Positions 13,504 through 25,300 of a stretch of DNA of 64,000 nucleotides are shown piece by piece (the stretch's first letter is position 1; every line of letters begins with the position of its first letter). Origin of the DNA: Dimorphilus gyrociliatus (Eukaryota; Annelida; Polychaeta; Dinophilidae); assembly GCA_904063045.1 (NCBI GenBank), contig CAJFCJ010000016.1:124001-188000 (forward strand), read 5' to 3'. The notes beneath the pieces were generated by a model. The model did not search any database and was not told where the DNA came from. It saw only the letters and a list, made by a program, of their open reading frames with translations. Made by a program: the position numbers and the translations under genes.

Positions 13504-16500
13504 ATGTCTTTAGATTTAGGAGAAGAGGATTTAAGATCAGTTTTCGAACTTTGTGACCAACAGAAAAATGGTTATATATTTGTAGAAGATTTCATTGATT
13601 TAGCAAAAAAGCATTTTTGTGATGATAATGAACAGGTATGTTTTTTTACTAATTACTAATTTAATTACTTACATAATGGAAAAAAATAATTTTTCTGTTT
13701 AATTTTAATAGTTTTTAAGTTTAAAAGAAGGAAAAAATTTCCTTATAAACAAACAAGAAACGAGAGCAGAGTTTTTTTACTTATTAATTTCTTAACATTG
13801 TTTTTTATTGTTCTATTCTTCTGTTGAAAATTTAAAAAATTATAATTTTTCTATTGATAATTAACTAATATTTCAGAATATTTCGAATGTTGTTGAGTTT
13901 CTTGATCCAGAGAAGGATGGTAAAATCTATTTTAAAGATTTCTGCGATGGTGTAAAACGCATTTTAAATAGTGAGTCATTAAAATCGATTATTGATAGTC
14001 CTATAAATGTATTTTATATATGTTATAGATTTTTCATAAAATAAAGTAACCGAATATATTCTTATTATTTTTAATTAACCACTTAATAAGTGTTTTTTAA
14101 TGTTATTCAATAGCTCAACAAACAACTACAGCGCCCCAAACTCCAAATTTGAAAAGAAATTTAGAGAATGGAAAAATTTGTATAGAAGATAATAGTGAAC
14201 AGGTAATTTTTTTACTAATATATCCTTCTTTCTACAAACATATATATATTAAATTTCCTTAATATTTTCCCCCTTCTTCTCTCAACTTTACTTTCCTCCA
14301 CCCACCTTTCTTTTATTCAAATCAGAAATTGACTAAGCGGTTTTTATTTCCTTCTCTTTTTTTTGTAGTCAGGGCATTTACAATAAAATATACAGTTTAT
14401 GCTTATTTATAAACACAATATACACGCTAAGAAATATCATGATGCATTTTAAATGGTAGGTGTGTGTGTCGTGATGAGAGATATTTGATCTAGAAATGGG
14501 TCACTGAGTTTTAATTAAGTTTAATTGCTAAGCATTTAAGCTATTTAACTGTATAAATTTTAGATCGGTAGAAATAAAGTTAAATCGTGAAAAAAAAATG
14601 AGTTTTCTTTTCAATTCTGTCTTTTTAATTTTCTGCTTATTATATATTTATTTTAAGGACTTAACCTGGCCTAGTTATGGAGAATAATCCATTAAAAAAA
14701 CAATATATATAAGAGAGGGAGAGGGAGAGAAAGAGAGAAAAAGATTAAAAGGAGACAAGAATAATCTTATTGATACAAGTATTGCGTTAAATTTATAAAG
14801 TTACCGAGCAGTGACTTATCTAATAGAAAAGACATAGATAAGATATAAATTCTATAAATGTCCTAGATGTCTTCACGTAGTCTTTTTTTATATATTCTAT
14901 ATATTAAAAGGTTTTTTTTAAAAGTAGTACAAATCTACTTTTAATGCTGAAGAGAAAGTAAAAATGATTATTCTCTATTTCATACTAATGAGAGCCGTGA
15001 CTATATCATTTATTTTAGATTCATCTTGAACGTAAAGATTTAGATAAGGAGAAATGTCATACATCTATTCTTTTAGACGTTTAGTCCACATATACTGTAC
15101 ACATATATTGTTTATTATATTACTCATAATAATCATTGTTACTTCTGAAATATCTTATCTTTCTAATTAGATGTATACCACGTGATTTATTTACCGATAT
15201 ATAATAATATAAACATTTTATTAGGTTAGAAAAGTTGTTTTTATTTTAAGCTAAAGGCGTTTTCTTTAAGAGTCTAGTATGTCTTTATTGGAATTTACAT
15301 TCCTCAGAATTGTCCTCTTTTTTTTATTGTTAGCTGTTTACATATCAATCTCTTTCTGACTGCCACTTTCCCCTTTTTTTTATTGGCAAATAGGTTTTAT
15401 ACCTAAACAAATTCTTTCCTCATCTGAACAAATAATATTATAATTGAAATATAAAAACTTCTAGTGACTTTATTATAAAATGGATTTTTTTTATTTATTG
15501 AAAGTATGTCAGTAACACTGCTATAACTCCCGGTGATGCCTCTGAATCATCATACACATTTAACGAATATGATTTAACCGACGAAGATGGTCAGTATTCA
15601 CCTCAGGCTTCGCCACCTAAGTTATTAATATCAGATGACTTGGATCCCGACTGCGGACATCTTAATGGGTTTAATGGGTAAACTATTTTAAACGATTATT
15701 TTACAATATTGTAAATAGATAATTACTTTTTAAATTTTGCCTTTTTTCCCTTTAACTTAACAGAGAAGAGAACTTTGAAGACGTTGGTAATGGAGACTTA
15801 GAAGCTCCACTATCAGTTCTCAGGTACTATATAACCTAATTAAGAGAACTTTTTAGTAGATATAAGTCATTTCAGATCAAAACATAGACGATATCCAGGA
15901 AGTGGAGATAGTTGGCCATTTTGTAAAAAAAATCCAAAATATGCAAGACATTCTATTGGGTAAGTGAATTATTATCACTTCTACTCTATGCTGCTATTTC
16001 TAAACTTATAATTTTCTTTCATCTAACTTTTAGCGGAGTGTTAAATATGTGGCAACAGTAAGTTTTCTCAACAAATAATAAATAAGGGGTTTTATTTTAT
16101 TATAGAATATTTATTTAGATCTTCTAAGGGTTTATAGAATACCACTTACACTTTATTAAGGATTTATTGGTGATTAGTATTTATTATATAGTACTAGCTT
16201 TTTAGGAAATTTTCCTTAATTCTCCACCCCTCCTTCCTCTTTGCTTTTCTCTACTAAATAGATACTATTGATCAGTACTTGAAATCTTCTTAAAAGATAA
16301 TAAATGAGCTTAAAGGAATTAGAATTTATTTTGTATTGGTTTTGTTTTGCTCTAACTGTTTTTAGTCTTCAAAGTGAATATTCTATTTTTATTTTTTGTT
16401 CAATAGATTTATATGAACATTTATAAGATAATTATGTTAATTTATAGGAAAATTATCCTATTAGTTTAATTGAATTTAACTAATCTATTTGAAACAACAT

Positions 16501-18395
16501 TCGTTAAATATGTTATTAAATTTCAGTTCTTTTTTTCGTTGAATCGTGCCATTTTCGTTATTATTGCGAATTCTAGCTATATTAGTCATATTTTTTCCAT
16601 ACAGTCAAACAGATAAATCATCAATAAGTCTCTCTTTATCGGACAGCCGGAGGAGTTCCGTATCGGATGAAGATAGATATTATGAAGATATTGATGGATC
16701 ATTTAAAGTTTTGAATGGCAAGGTAAATAGAAAAATTTAATTAAAGAACGAATAATCTGAATGGCATAAAATCTATAAAAGCTGTTAATCTCTAAATTTT
16801 TCCATTTAGGTTGAATCATTAGAATCTCAAATTATGACTTTGACCGAAAATCAACAGAAAAATGATCAAAGTCAAAATAGAATTAAGTATGAAAATCAAT
16901 CACTAATCGAACGGTAAAATGACAAAGTTTGTAAACTTGTATATATTTTATATTATTGTCAAACTATTTTCAGAATTCATACGTTAGAAATGGAATTACA
17001 CGATGTTGAGGAACGCTCCCAGAAAAGGGTTGCAGAAGAAGAAGTTAAATATAGAGATTTATTGGTAATGTCTTTTTATTGATAATTAAATTAGATACAT
17101 TATATTATTATTTATATATATATATATATTATATTTATAACAATGTATTTTTGATATACCTATAGAACCGAACTGATAAAGAGAAAGAACGAGAAATACA
17201 ATTATTATCCGCAAGGTTCTTTTTATTTTGAATATTTTTAATGGAAACATATTATATTATATTTAAAGAATATATACAGACACACATACACACATACAAA
17301 CATACATACATACATTTATATACTGTATATTGTGTAAATCGTGTAAATGTAAATACAAAATATATATATATATGTGTGTATTGATACTACAGCTTGCAAC
17401 ATATGGAGTCCGAATACAGTCAATTAAAAGAGGAAAATCCTAGATTGCGCTTGGAAAATGAAAAGCTTCGAAAGGTTTTATTACTTTTAGATGCATAATA
17501 TTTTTTTCTTGTAATTCTTAACCAGTTTTCTTCTTCAGGAAGGGAGACTATATCAAGCGAAACTTGAACAAGCTGAACTTAATTTGTCAGCTGCTATTAA
17601 AGAGCGTGATGAGTACAAAGGAAGATTAAGAGAGATTAATAATGAATTGAAGTTGGAGCGTAATGTTAATACTCAGGTAAGTGGTTTGATATTCGATATT
17701 ATCTGTGTCATAGATATCAAAACATTAAGATTTTATGATATATGATATACTGTATATATTAGTATACACAATATATTATATAGAAAAGTATATGCTTATA
17801 TTTCGAATAACTTAATACTTATTCCTTTTATATATTTATCTAACAGCTAGTCGACGAATTAAGTAAAGAATTAGAAGATTTAAGAGGATGTACTGATGTT
17901 AGACAGCGAAGACCAAGTAGTCCTGATTCAATGAATTATCCACCGAACTATAGAAGACAATTAGAAAGTCTTGTAATTCGTCTTAAAGAGGTAAATATTT
18001 GTATTTTTGGCTTTGAAGCAATAGACATTTTAATGTAAAATTTTCATCAATAGGAAAATGCTAGATTAAAAGATCAAAATGATGATTTACAAGCTCAGTT
18101 ACTTGGTCATACAATAATTGAAGGTCACACATTACTCACTTCAGGCACTAGCCTAGCAGATGAGATTGATTGTATGCCTAAAGAGGAGGTAAATTATTCT
18201 TAACTTTGCATAATAAATGATTTCTTTTAATTAAAAGAACTCTTAGTCATTAGTTTATACTTGTTGTTTGATGTTTTACAGCTAACGAAGGCTTTAAGGG
18301 AAACTCAAGAGGCACATAGGAAATTGCAAGAATATGTTGAAGATATTACACTTAGGATCATCAACAAGAATCCGGCGTTGTTAGAGAAGCATTGA
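13504..18395 (+). CDS. Class II Rab11 family-interacting protein (FIP3/FIP4-like)
   Basis: Effector linking Rab11/Arf recycling endosomes to motors and cytokinesis. The start ATG is preceded by in-frame stops. Exons 13504-13635 and 13877-13970 encode an EF-hand-like pair (acidic segments CDQQKNGYIFVEDF and DPEKDGKIYFKDF). A Ser/Asp-rich linker follows (about 14114-14201 and 15509-15680), then short exons. From about 16600 the protein is an almost continuous coiled coil. It ends YVEDITLRIINKNPALLEKH at a TGA (18393-18395), matching the Rab11-binding domain at the carboxy end of FIP family members. EF-hands plus coiled coil plus terminal RBD define class II (FIP3, FIP4, fly nuclear fallout). 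There are at least a dozen exons, with one 1.3 kb intron (14202-15508). I could not decide between FIP3 and FIP4; a single ancestral gene is likely. Confidence 0.88.
14711..14746 (+). repeat. GA-rich simple repeat
   Basis: Purine run of GAGAGGGAGAG units inside the large Rab11-FIP intron. A simple-sequence tract with no sign of coding. Confidence 0.7.
17277..17375 (+). repeat. CACA/CATA microsatellite and TA run
   Basis: Intronic tract in the Rab11-FIP gene made of ACACAC and CATA units, followed by a TATATA run and GTGTGT. Probably polymorphic, and not coding. Confidence 0.75.
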
Positions 18396-19535
18396 CTAGA
18401 GGAAAGAAATCGATCAACCAAATTTCAAGGGGTGGTCGATTTCTTCAAGAAAAAAGCCGGACTGGTAAAAAAATCTCCTTCAAAGTCTGTTGGAGATGGA
18501 AATTGAATCGTTGTTATTACGAAAGAAGTAAAATATCTTTGGTCTATATTATCTTCTTGGCGTTTCCCATAAATATTTCTTTTTTTTGTATATGTAAACA
18601 AAATCTAGAAAACTATATCTATCTCAATTTTTACACGTTCAAAAAACTGAAGGACTAGTTGTCCTTTCTCTTCATCATGCAGAATCCACTGTTAAAGCAA
18701 AATTGTTATGTGATATTAATTATTAAGAAATGAATGTTTTGCAAAAAGACATTCAACACCAACAACCAATACATATCATTCAATTTGCATATATTATTTT
18801 TTGTATATAGACTGTGCCTTAAATGTCAATTCAAAATAAGAAATTGTAAATTGTGATGTAAATAGTTATATCTGGGACTGTGATTTACCACAAATTGTTT
18901 GTTTTATCTTACTATTCTATATTTCTGTCAAAATGTTGTATATTTTTTGTTTTTTTTTACAAATGTGGTCAATATTTTTCTAGTTTCTTTTTTTATTCTA
19001 TTAATTTATGTAGGTTATTAGCTTGATTCAATGAACACATAAGTTTTGCTTGTAGATATACATGTTAATTTATGATTGTGGTACATTTTTTTTATCAATT
19101 TATCAAGTTCTAATGACTGAAAACAGTTTATTTATTAGTCAAAATAAATTTATTGATAAATATTCAAAAAAAAACAGTAGTGTTGCTGGGTTACCGCAAG
19201 AATTTCATTAATGTAGGACTTACAAAGCATACCTTAAAGATTTGTAAATTATTCAGTTCTTTGATTACTCACTACTCTATAGCTATAATTCAATCTTACT
19301 AAATTTTAAAGTTGGTCGTGATCTGCAGAACTATGGAACCCGTTCCACTGCTTTTATTTCTTATGTAAGGTCTATATAATATGAGCCACCTAACCCAATG
19401 TAGCCTCAATTTAATACGCAAATAAAACATGAGGCTGAGTAATAGCGTTCGTGAGACGAGGGGGTTAGTTGTTCGAGCAGTAATATAAATGTAAACTCTG
19501 TTATTGAACGGCTTATTCCAAACTGAGCTGCCAAC
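18396..19535. other. Rab11-FIP 3' UTR and first MMP upstream region
   Basis: AT-rich, with many T runs after the FIP stop. A TATATAA at about 19372-19378 and an ATATAAA at about 19484-19490 are the nearest TATA-like elements to the MMP start at 19536. A short frame at 18392-18658 overlaps the FIP stop and reads as low-complexity translated UTR. No other gene is seen. Confidence 0.5.
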
Positions 19536-21215
19536 ATGAAAGCTCCACTTCTAGGTTTTATTGTATGTGCCATAACTTTGGTCAATTGCTCCATAGATTA
19601 CAACGAAGCTGAAAAGTTTTTAGAAAAATATGAAGGTTTTAAAATTCCCAAACTATCTCCAAATGAAATTCAAAAGCATCCATCACTTCAACCAAGTTTT
19701 ATTAAGGCATTGAAGAAAATGCAAAAATATGCTGGCATTCCCATTACGGGAAAATTAGATGATTTAACTATGGAAACTATGAGGAAACCTAGATGTGGCA
19801 ATCCTGATGGTGAAAATGAAGATCATGAAAATGATAACAAAGAAAAGAGATATGCCGTTGCTTCGAAATGGTATAAAACTCATCTCACATATTACATAAA
19901 GGGTAGCACATATACATATGATCTCGACAATAAAAAAGTAGAGGAAGCTGTTGCCCAAGCTTTTAAATATTGGTCGGATGTTAGTGCTTTAACATTTGAA
20001 AGGAGGTATAGCTCTTACAACGTAGATATTATTATGTATTTTGCTAAAAAAAGTCATGGCGATAGTAATCCTTTTGATGGTCCGGGAGGAGTATTAGCTC
20101 ACGCATATTTTCCAACTAACGGTGATGTTCATTTTGATGATGATGAGGCTTACACCTTAAGAAGTTACGCTGGAACAAACCTTTTACAAATTGCCACTCA
20201 TGAAATAGGACATAGTCTCGGTCTTCAACACAGTTCAATCAAGAGTGCTGTCATGGCTCCCTACTATTATGGATATTCTCCCAATTTTGCACTACAACCT
20301 GATGATATTAATGGTATTAGAAGTCTTTATGGATCCAATCGGCCAACAACTCCAGTATATACTTCTTCCACAACTAAAACTGTTAAGTCTACTGTTAAGA
20401 CTCCTGTTAATTCTTATCCAGACCCATGTTCTCTTACTAGTATTGATACGTTTTTTGAATCAAAGAATGGTTTTTTTTATGTTTTTAAGGGAGAATATTA
20501 CTGGAAACTCAACAGATATGCAGATTTACAAAGTAAAATACCAACCAAAATATCAGATGGCTTTCCTGGTCTGCCAAATGACATTGATGCCGCTTTCATG
20601 TGGTTTTCAAAATCTACTTACTTCTTTAAGGGTGACTTATATTGGAGATTTCGTGATGGGGTGATGCAAAGTGGCTTTCCAAGAAGAATAGGAAAAGATG
20701 GCTTTAGGGGTGTACCAAATAATCTTGATTCGGCCTTTGTATATAAAGGAAATAATGTTATTTATTTCACCAAAGGTAACTTGTATTATAGATACGAAAA
20801 CTTTCGCGTAAAAGATAACTACCCTAAACAATTTGACCGAATCTGGGAAGGTCTACCAGCAGGAGTAGATGCAGCTCTAGCTTACGTTAATGAATACAAT
20901 TACTTTTTCAAAGGTAGTCAATATTATCGCTTCAATCCAAGCACATTCTCCGTTGACAAGGGTTATCCAAAATCCATCGCTCAGTGGTGGTTCCGTTGTT
21001 ACGATAGTGTTCAAGATGCACCATCTGATGTAAGAGTAGCAGAGGATTCTGATTCTACTGAAAGAGAAACTGAAAATGATAGAGAACCCATAAATTTAGT
21101 AGAGAATAAATCACTAAGTGAAATTGACGAAGAAGGCTTATTAAGCAACGCTGCCACCTTGAAAATTTCAATTATTATGGCAACTAGTCTTGTCGTTTTT
21201 AAACTGTTATTTTAA
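19536..21215 (+). CDS. Matrix metalloproteinase, intronless, probably membrane-anchored
   Basis: Secreted zinc endopeptidase (peptidase family M10A) that cleaves extracellular matrix, 559 residues in one exon. Signal peptide: MKAPLLGFIVCAITLVNC. A peptidoglycan-binding-like prodomain (about 25-85) ends in the cysteine switch PRCGNPDG (about residue 86). A basic KEKR near 105 fits furin activation. The catalytic domain carries the structural-zinc/calcium region (HAYFPTNGDVHFDDDE), the zinc site HEIGHSLGLQH and the Met-turn AVMAPYY. A Pro/Thr/Ser hinge leads to a four-bladed hemopexin domain (about 300-490), bounded by Cys residues. The last 20 residues are hydrophobic after an acidic stretch, which suggests a GPI anchor or membrane tail. 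The related gene at 31147 has three introns, so this copy may have arisen by retroposition or intron loss. AATAAA lies at 21270-21275. Confidence 0.95.
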   Translation: MKAPLLGFIVCAITLVNCSIDYNEAEKFLEKYEGFKIPKLSPNEIQKHPSLQPSFIKALKKMQKYAGIPITGKLDDLTMETMRKPRCGNPDGENEDHENDNKEKRYAVASKWYKTHLTYYIKGSTYTYDLDNKKVEEAVAQAFKYWSDVSALTFERRYSSYNVDIIMYFAKKSHGDSNPFDGPGGVLAHAYFPTNGDVHFDDDEAYTLRSYAGTNLLQIATHEIGHSLGLQHSSIKSAVMAPYYYGYSPNFALQPDDINGIRSLYGSNRPTTPVYTSSTTKTVKSTVKTPVNSYPDPCSLTSIDTFFESKNGFFYVFKGEYYWKLNRYADLQSKIPTKISDGFPGLPNDIDAAFMWFSKSTYFFKGDLYWRFRDGVMQSGFPRRIGKDGFRGVPNNLDSAFVYKGNNVIYFTKGNLYYRYENFRVKDNYPKQFDRIWEGLPAGVDAALAYVNEYNYFFKGSQYYRFNPSTFSVDKGYPKSIAQWWFRCYDSVQDAPSDVRVAEDSDSTERETENDREPINLVENKSLSEIDEEGLLSNAATLKISIIMATSLVVFKLLF

Positions 21216-22309
21216 CTATTTTTCTTAAAGGAAGAGCACTTTTCTTTTTATTTTTAATTGAAATTATTTAATAAATGAGACACTTTACTCTAAAGAGAAT
21301 TTTTTATTAGACATTGTACGTTCCAGGGTATTTTATGTCTATCTAGAACACTTACAACTTAGACTGCATTCTACTTTTTACCTTAAAAAAATTCCTTTAT
21401 CAAAGAATTTTATATTTTTGATGGTGTTCACCTTTTTTATATTTCTTTAATAATGAAGGTCTCTCATACCGTTTGTTATGTACGTTCTATGAAAGAAGCT
21501 ATTGAATAAAAAGAAAAACTTGGCATAATGTTTTATTTTCAAATTTTAGTAGGATTGGCAGTTTAACGTCTTCATTCAGTAATAGAAAGAAATTTAACAA
21601 TATGAAGCTGGAAAGAAAAGAATAATTTGGCGGAGGGAAGGGAAATATTTTGCTAAATCACATAAAATGATTAAAAGTTTATATAGATATTTCCTATTAT
21701 GGAATATTTTGTGCTTCTATCAGCATAATTTTACGTAAGCAAGCCTAATTAATTATTACGACAATTTAGAACAAATGAAGTATGGAAAGAATGTTCTCTT
21801 GTTAGCGTTTAACAGTCCTGTTAAGAAAGTAGCTTCCTTTTAAGTTGGCAAAGAGACTTTGGTGAATAAATATAGTATTAACATATAAATCGATAAACAT
21901 ACTGTAAAATAGTCATTATGTTATATTTATTTCTTAAGAGAATGTCGAACAAGTTTATTTCAATGTTTCTATTTGTATTTTCAGAATAAAAATTCATAGT
22001 TGCTTATTTTTCTTTAAATGATAGAAATATTAATAAATAATTGAGATTTTACAAAAAATTACGTAATTAAGATAAAATTCATTAATGAACAATGCTTTAA
22101 ATTTGTTTATTCCGTAATATTTGCCTTTTTATCTCAACTTTTTAAACATCAAGTTGAAACAATAAAAGTATTAAAAGCATATTAACTGGTAGAATTTTGA
22201 CGAAAAATATCAAATCGTCTGCTAGGGTCAAAATTAGGAACATATTGATAACAGAGCGGGAATTATAACCGATAAGTTATTTTAAGTGTTGCTTTGGCCT
22301 TCAGTAATC
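21216..22309. other. Intergenic: MMP 3' end and VWA8 upstream region
   Basis: Contains the MMP polyadenylation signal AATAAA (21270-21275), then about 1 kb of AT-rich sequence. No coding frame with family support or RNA gene was recognised. The VWA8 promoter should be near its 3' end, but I see no clear core element. Confidence 0.5.
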
Positions 22310-25300
22310 ATGCTGAGATTGCTTACCATGTCTCGTGAGACTGCTTCTCGTCGAATATCAAATTTGAGGCATATCTTGGATAGGAGTCAAGCAATTTCTG
22401 GGATTAAATTTTTTTGCTCATCTAGTAAAGTTCATTAAGTTCTAAGAAACTTTTAGAAAACTATTTAATTCCTCTATGATTTTAGGTGGAAATGAATTTG
22501 TTAGTATTGGTGACGTTTCCGTGAAAACAGAAAATCCTAAAAATCCCGCCTTGGTTCCTATTAAATACAGTAATTACGCAATAATTTTTATTTTCAAAGG
22601 GTTGAGCTCTATATTTATGTCTTTAATTATAGTACCTGAAGGAAAAATACCTCAGAGTTTACTCCAACATTTACGATGGATAATGCAAAAGGTTAGCTTA
22701 TTATTTAAACATGTTATATTGGAAAGAACTAAGCTTCTTTTATGATATTTTAGGATGTTTTAGGCCAAGATATATTCCTTATTGGTGCTCCAGGACCTTT
22801 AAGAAGATCAGTCGCCATGATGTATCTGGTATGTTCTTGTGTTTCTTCAATTTTTGTTCAACTAAAATAATTGATTTTATTCTTTTTTCTTTTTTAAAGG
22901 AATTAACTCTCAGGGAAGCCGAATATATATCACTATCTAGAGATACTACTGATAGTGATTTAAAGCAAAGAAGAGAAATCCAATCGGGAACATCGCATCA
23001 TATTGATCAGGTATTTTTATATTTAGACTATATACTGTAAAGAGTATGTAAGCTTTTCGAATTATTTTAGTGTGCTGTCAGAGCGGCTACCGAAGGTCGA
23101 GTTCTAATTCTTGAGGGAATAGAAAAAGCTGAAAGAAATGTACTTCCCGTTTTGAACAATTTATTAGAAAATAGAGAAATGCAATTAGACGATGGCAGAT
23201 TTTTAATGTCTGCTGAGAGATATGATAAATTATTAAAAGATCATAGCAAGGAAGAACTTGATTCATGGAATTTGGTCAGAGTATCCGAAAAATTTAGAGT
23301 TATTGCACTTGGTCTGCCAGTACCAAGATATACGGGTAATCCACTAGATCCACCTCTCAGATCTAGATTTCAAGCCAGAGATGTTCCAACCGTCCCATAT
23401 CAAGAACATTTAACTATGCTCAAAGACGTCGGTAAAGACCTTCTACCGGAAAAGTATATTTTATTTTTTCTTTACAACAGAATATGTATATAATACTAAC
23501 TCAAGCAATTTCCTTTCAAAGATTAAATCAAGTCTTATCATTTGCTTCAACTCTAAGAACAGAGGAGTCTAGACAACTCTCTTTACCTGATTTCCCAATT
23601 GATAATATACATAAAATTGTGGATATTATGGTAAAAATAATTGAATATTTATATATTGAATGATAAATCATAAAATTGCACTCAACTGTTTCACAGAAAG
23701 ATGTCCCAATAGCAAATGTTCAAAGGTTACTAGAGCTTATGTATCCGTATCACATATTGTTAACAAAAGAAGGTAAAACGGCGGTTGAAGATTCATTAAA
23801 AGTATATATATATATATATATATATTTAATTTCTGGGTATTAATTAATATTTATAATTTGTAGACTTTTAATTTGAAGCAAGAATTAGAACCTTCTATGT
23901 TTATATCTGAAATTTCAAGAAAGGGTAATGAAGCTGAAGTTACTGTTATGCAAAATAGAACATCGGCAACTTTCAAAGTATAACATAAATATTTCATTAA
24001 GAGTATGTCGTTAACTACATAAAAAAACTTATTAAATCAGGTCAAAAGTGGAACGAATAATGAGCAAAGATTGATAGAAGAATTTGTAGCTACGGGTTAT
24101 CATGATAACATGCTTGCCGAAATGATGCTAAGTCATAAAGTTCACGATCTTTGTATTGTCGGTCCACGGGTAAATATTAACCTGCATTTTGATACTTAGT
24201 TTATAAACAAATTGAATTTAATCAATGATCTAATCAGAGATTATAATAAAGAGTTAATTATGTAGGGCATGTTACTGTTAGCCTATCTATATGAATTTTT
24301 TCAATAATGTCTTAATAGGGTTGTGGAAAATCTATTGTTGTTAACCAATTTGCGAATATGTTGGGTTATAATGTAGAGCATATAATGTTATATCAAGACA
24401 TGTCTGCAAGAGATTTATTGCAACAACGAACAACAACACAGTCTGGAGATACGATTTGGCAACCTTCAGCCTTGGTAACTGCTGCAAGAGAGGGTTCACT
24501 AGTTGTCTTGGATGGAGTTCACCGAGCGAATGCGGGAACCTTTGCCGTTTTACAACGGTTTGATCATACTATATAAAAAAATAAATATAATAAAGATAAC
24601 CATTAACCTATCAATGACAGGTTAATTCATGATCGGGAGCTATCATTGTTTGACGGAACTAAATTAATGGGTCACGATCGCTATAATGAGCTTAAAAGTA
24701 AGCATAGTTTAACTGATGAGGAATTGGCGAATAGGTAAAAAAAAAACTGAAAATGGAACATTGCTAAATTATAAAATACTAATAGTAATAATTTTTTGTT
24801 AATAGGAATGTATTCCCCATTCATCCATCATTTAGAATAGTTGCTCTATCAGAACCTCCTTCGAGTGCAAATCAACAAAATTGGTTAACATCTGAAATGC
24901 TTACAATGTTTCTTTATCATACAATGGATGGATTGACTAAATTTGATGAACAGCATATTATTAATAAATTGGTTTGTATATTTTATATTCGTTGAAAAAT
25001 AACTATTTTATATTCCATATTTATTATTAAAAGGTGCCAAAAGCAGAAGGATTAGATCCTATCCTACAAGTTACTCATAAGCTAAGAGAATCGACAGATA
25101 GTAATGTAAGTAGTCGAAGATCTAGTTATAATTCAGATTGTTTATTTTCATTTTCTCGATTTTAGTTAAAATCAATAGCTACTTCGCTATCAACAAGACA
25201 ACTACTTAGGATAGCAAAAAGATTATATACCTATCCTGGTGACAATGTTTACGATGTTGTACAAAAAGCCTGTTTGGCAAAATTCCTTCCAAGACTAACT

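Noticed and set aside
18392-18658. Small gene after Rab11-FIP
   Set aside because: No ATG at its start, overlaps the FIP stop, low complexity, no family match; best read as 3' UTR.
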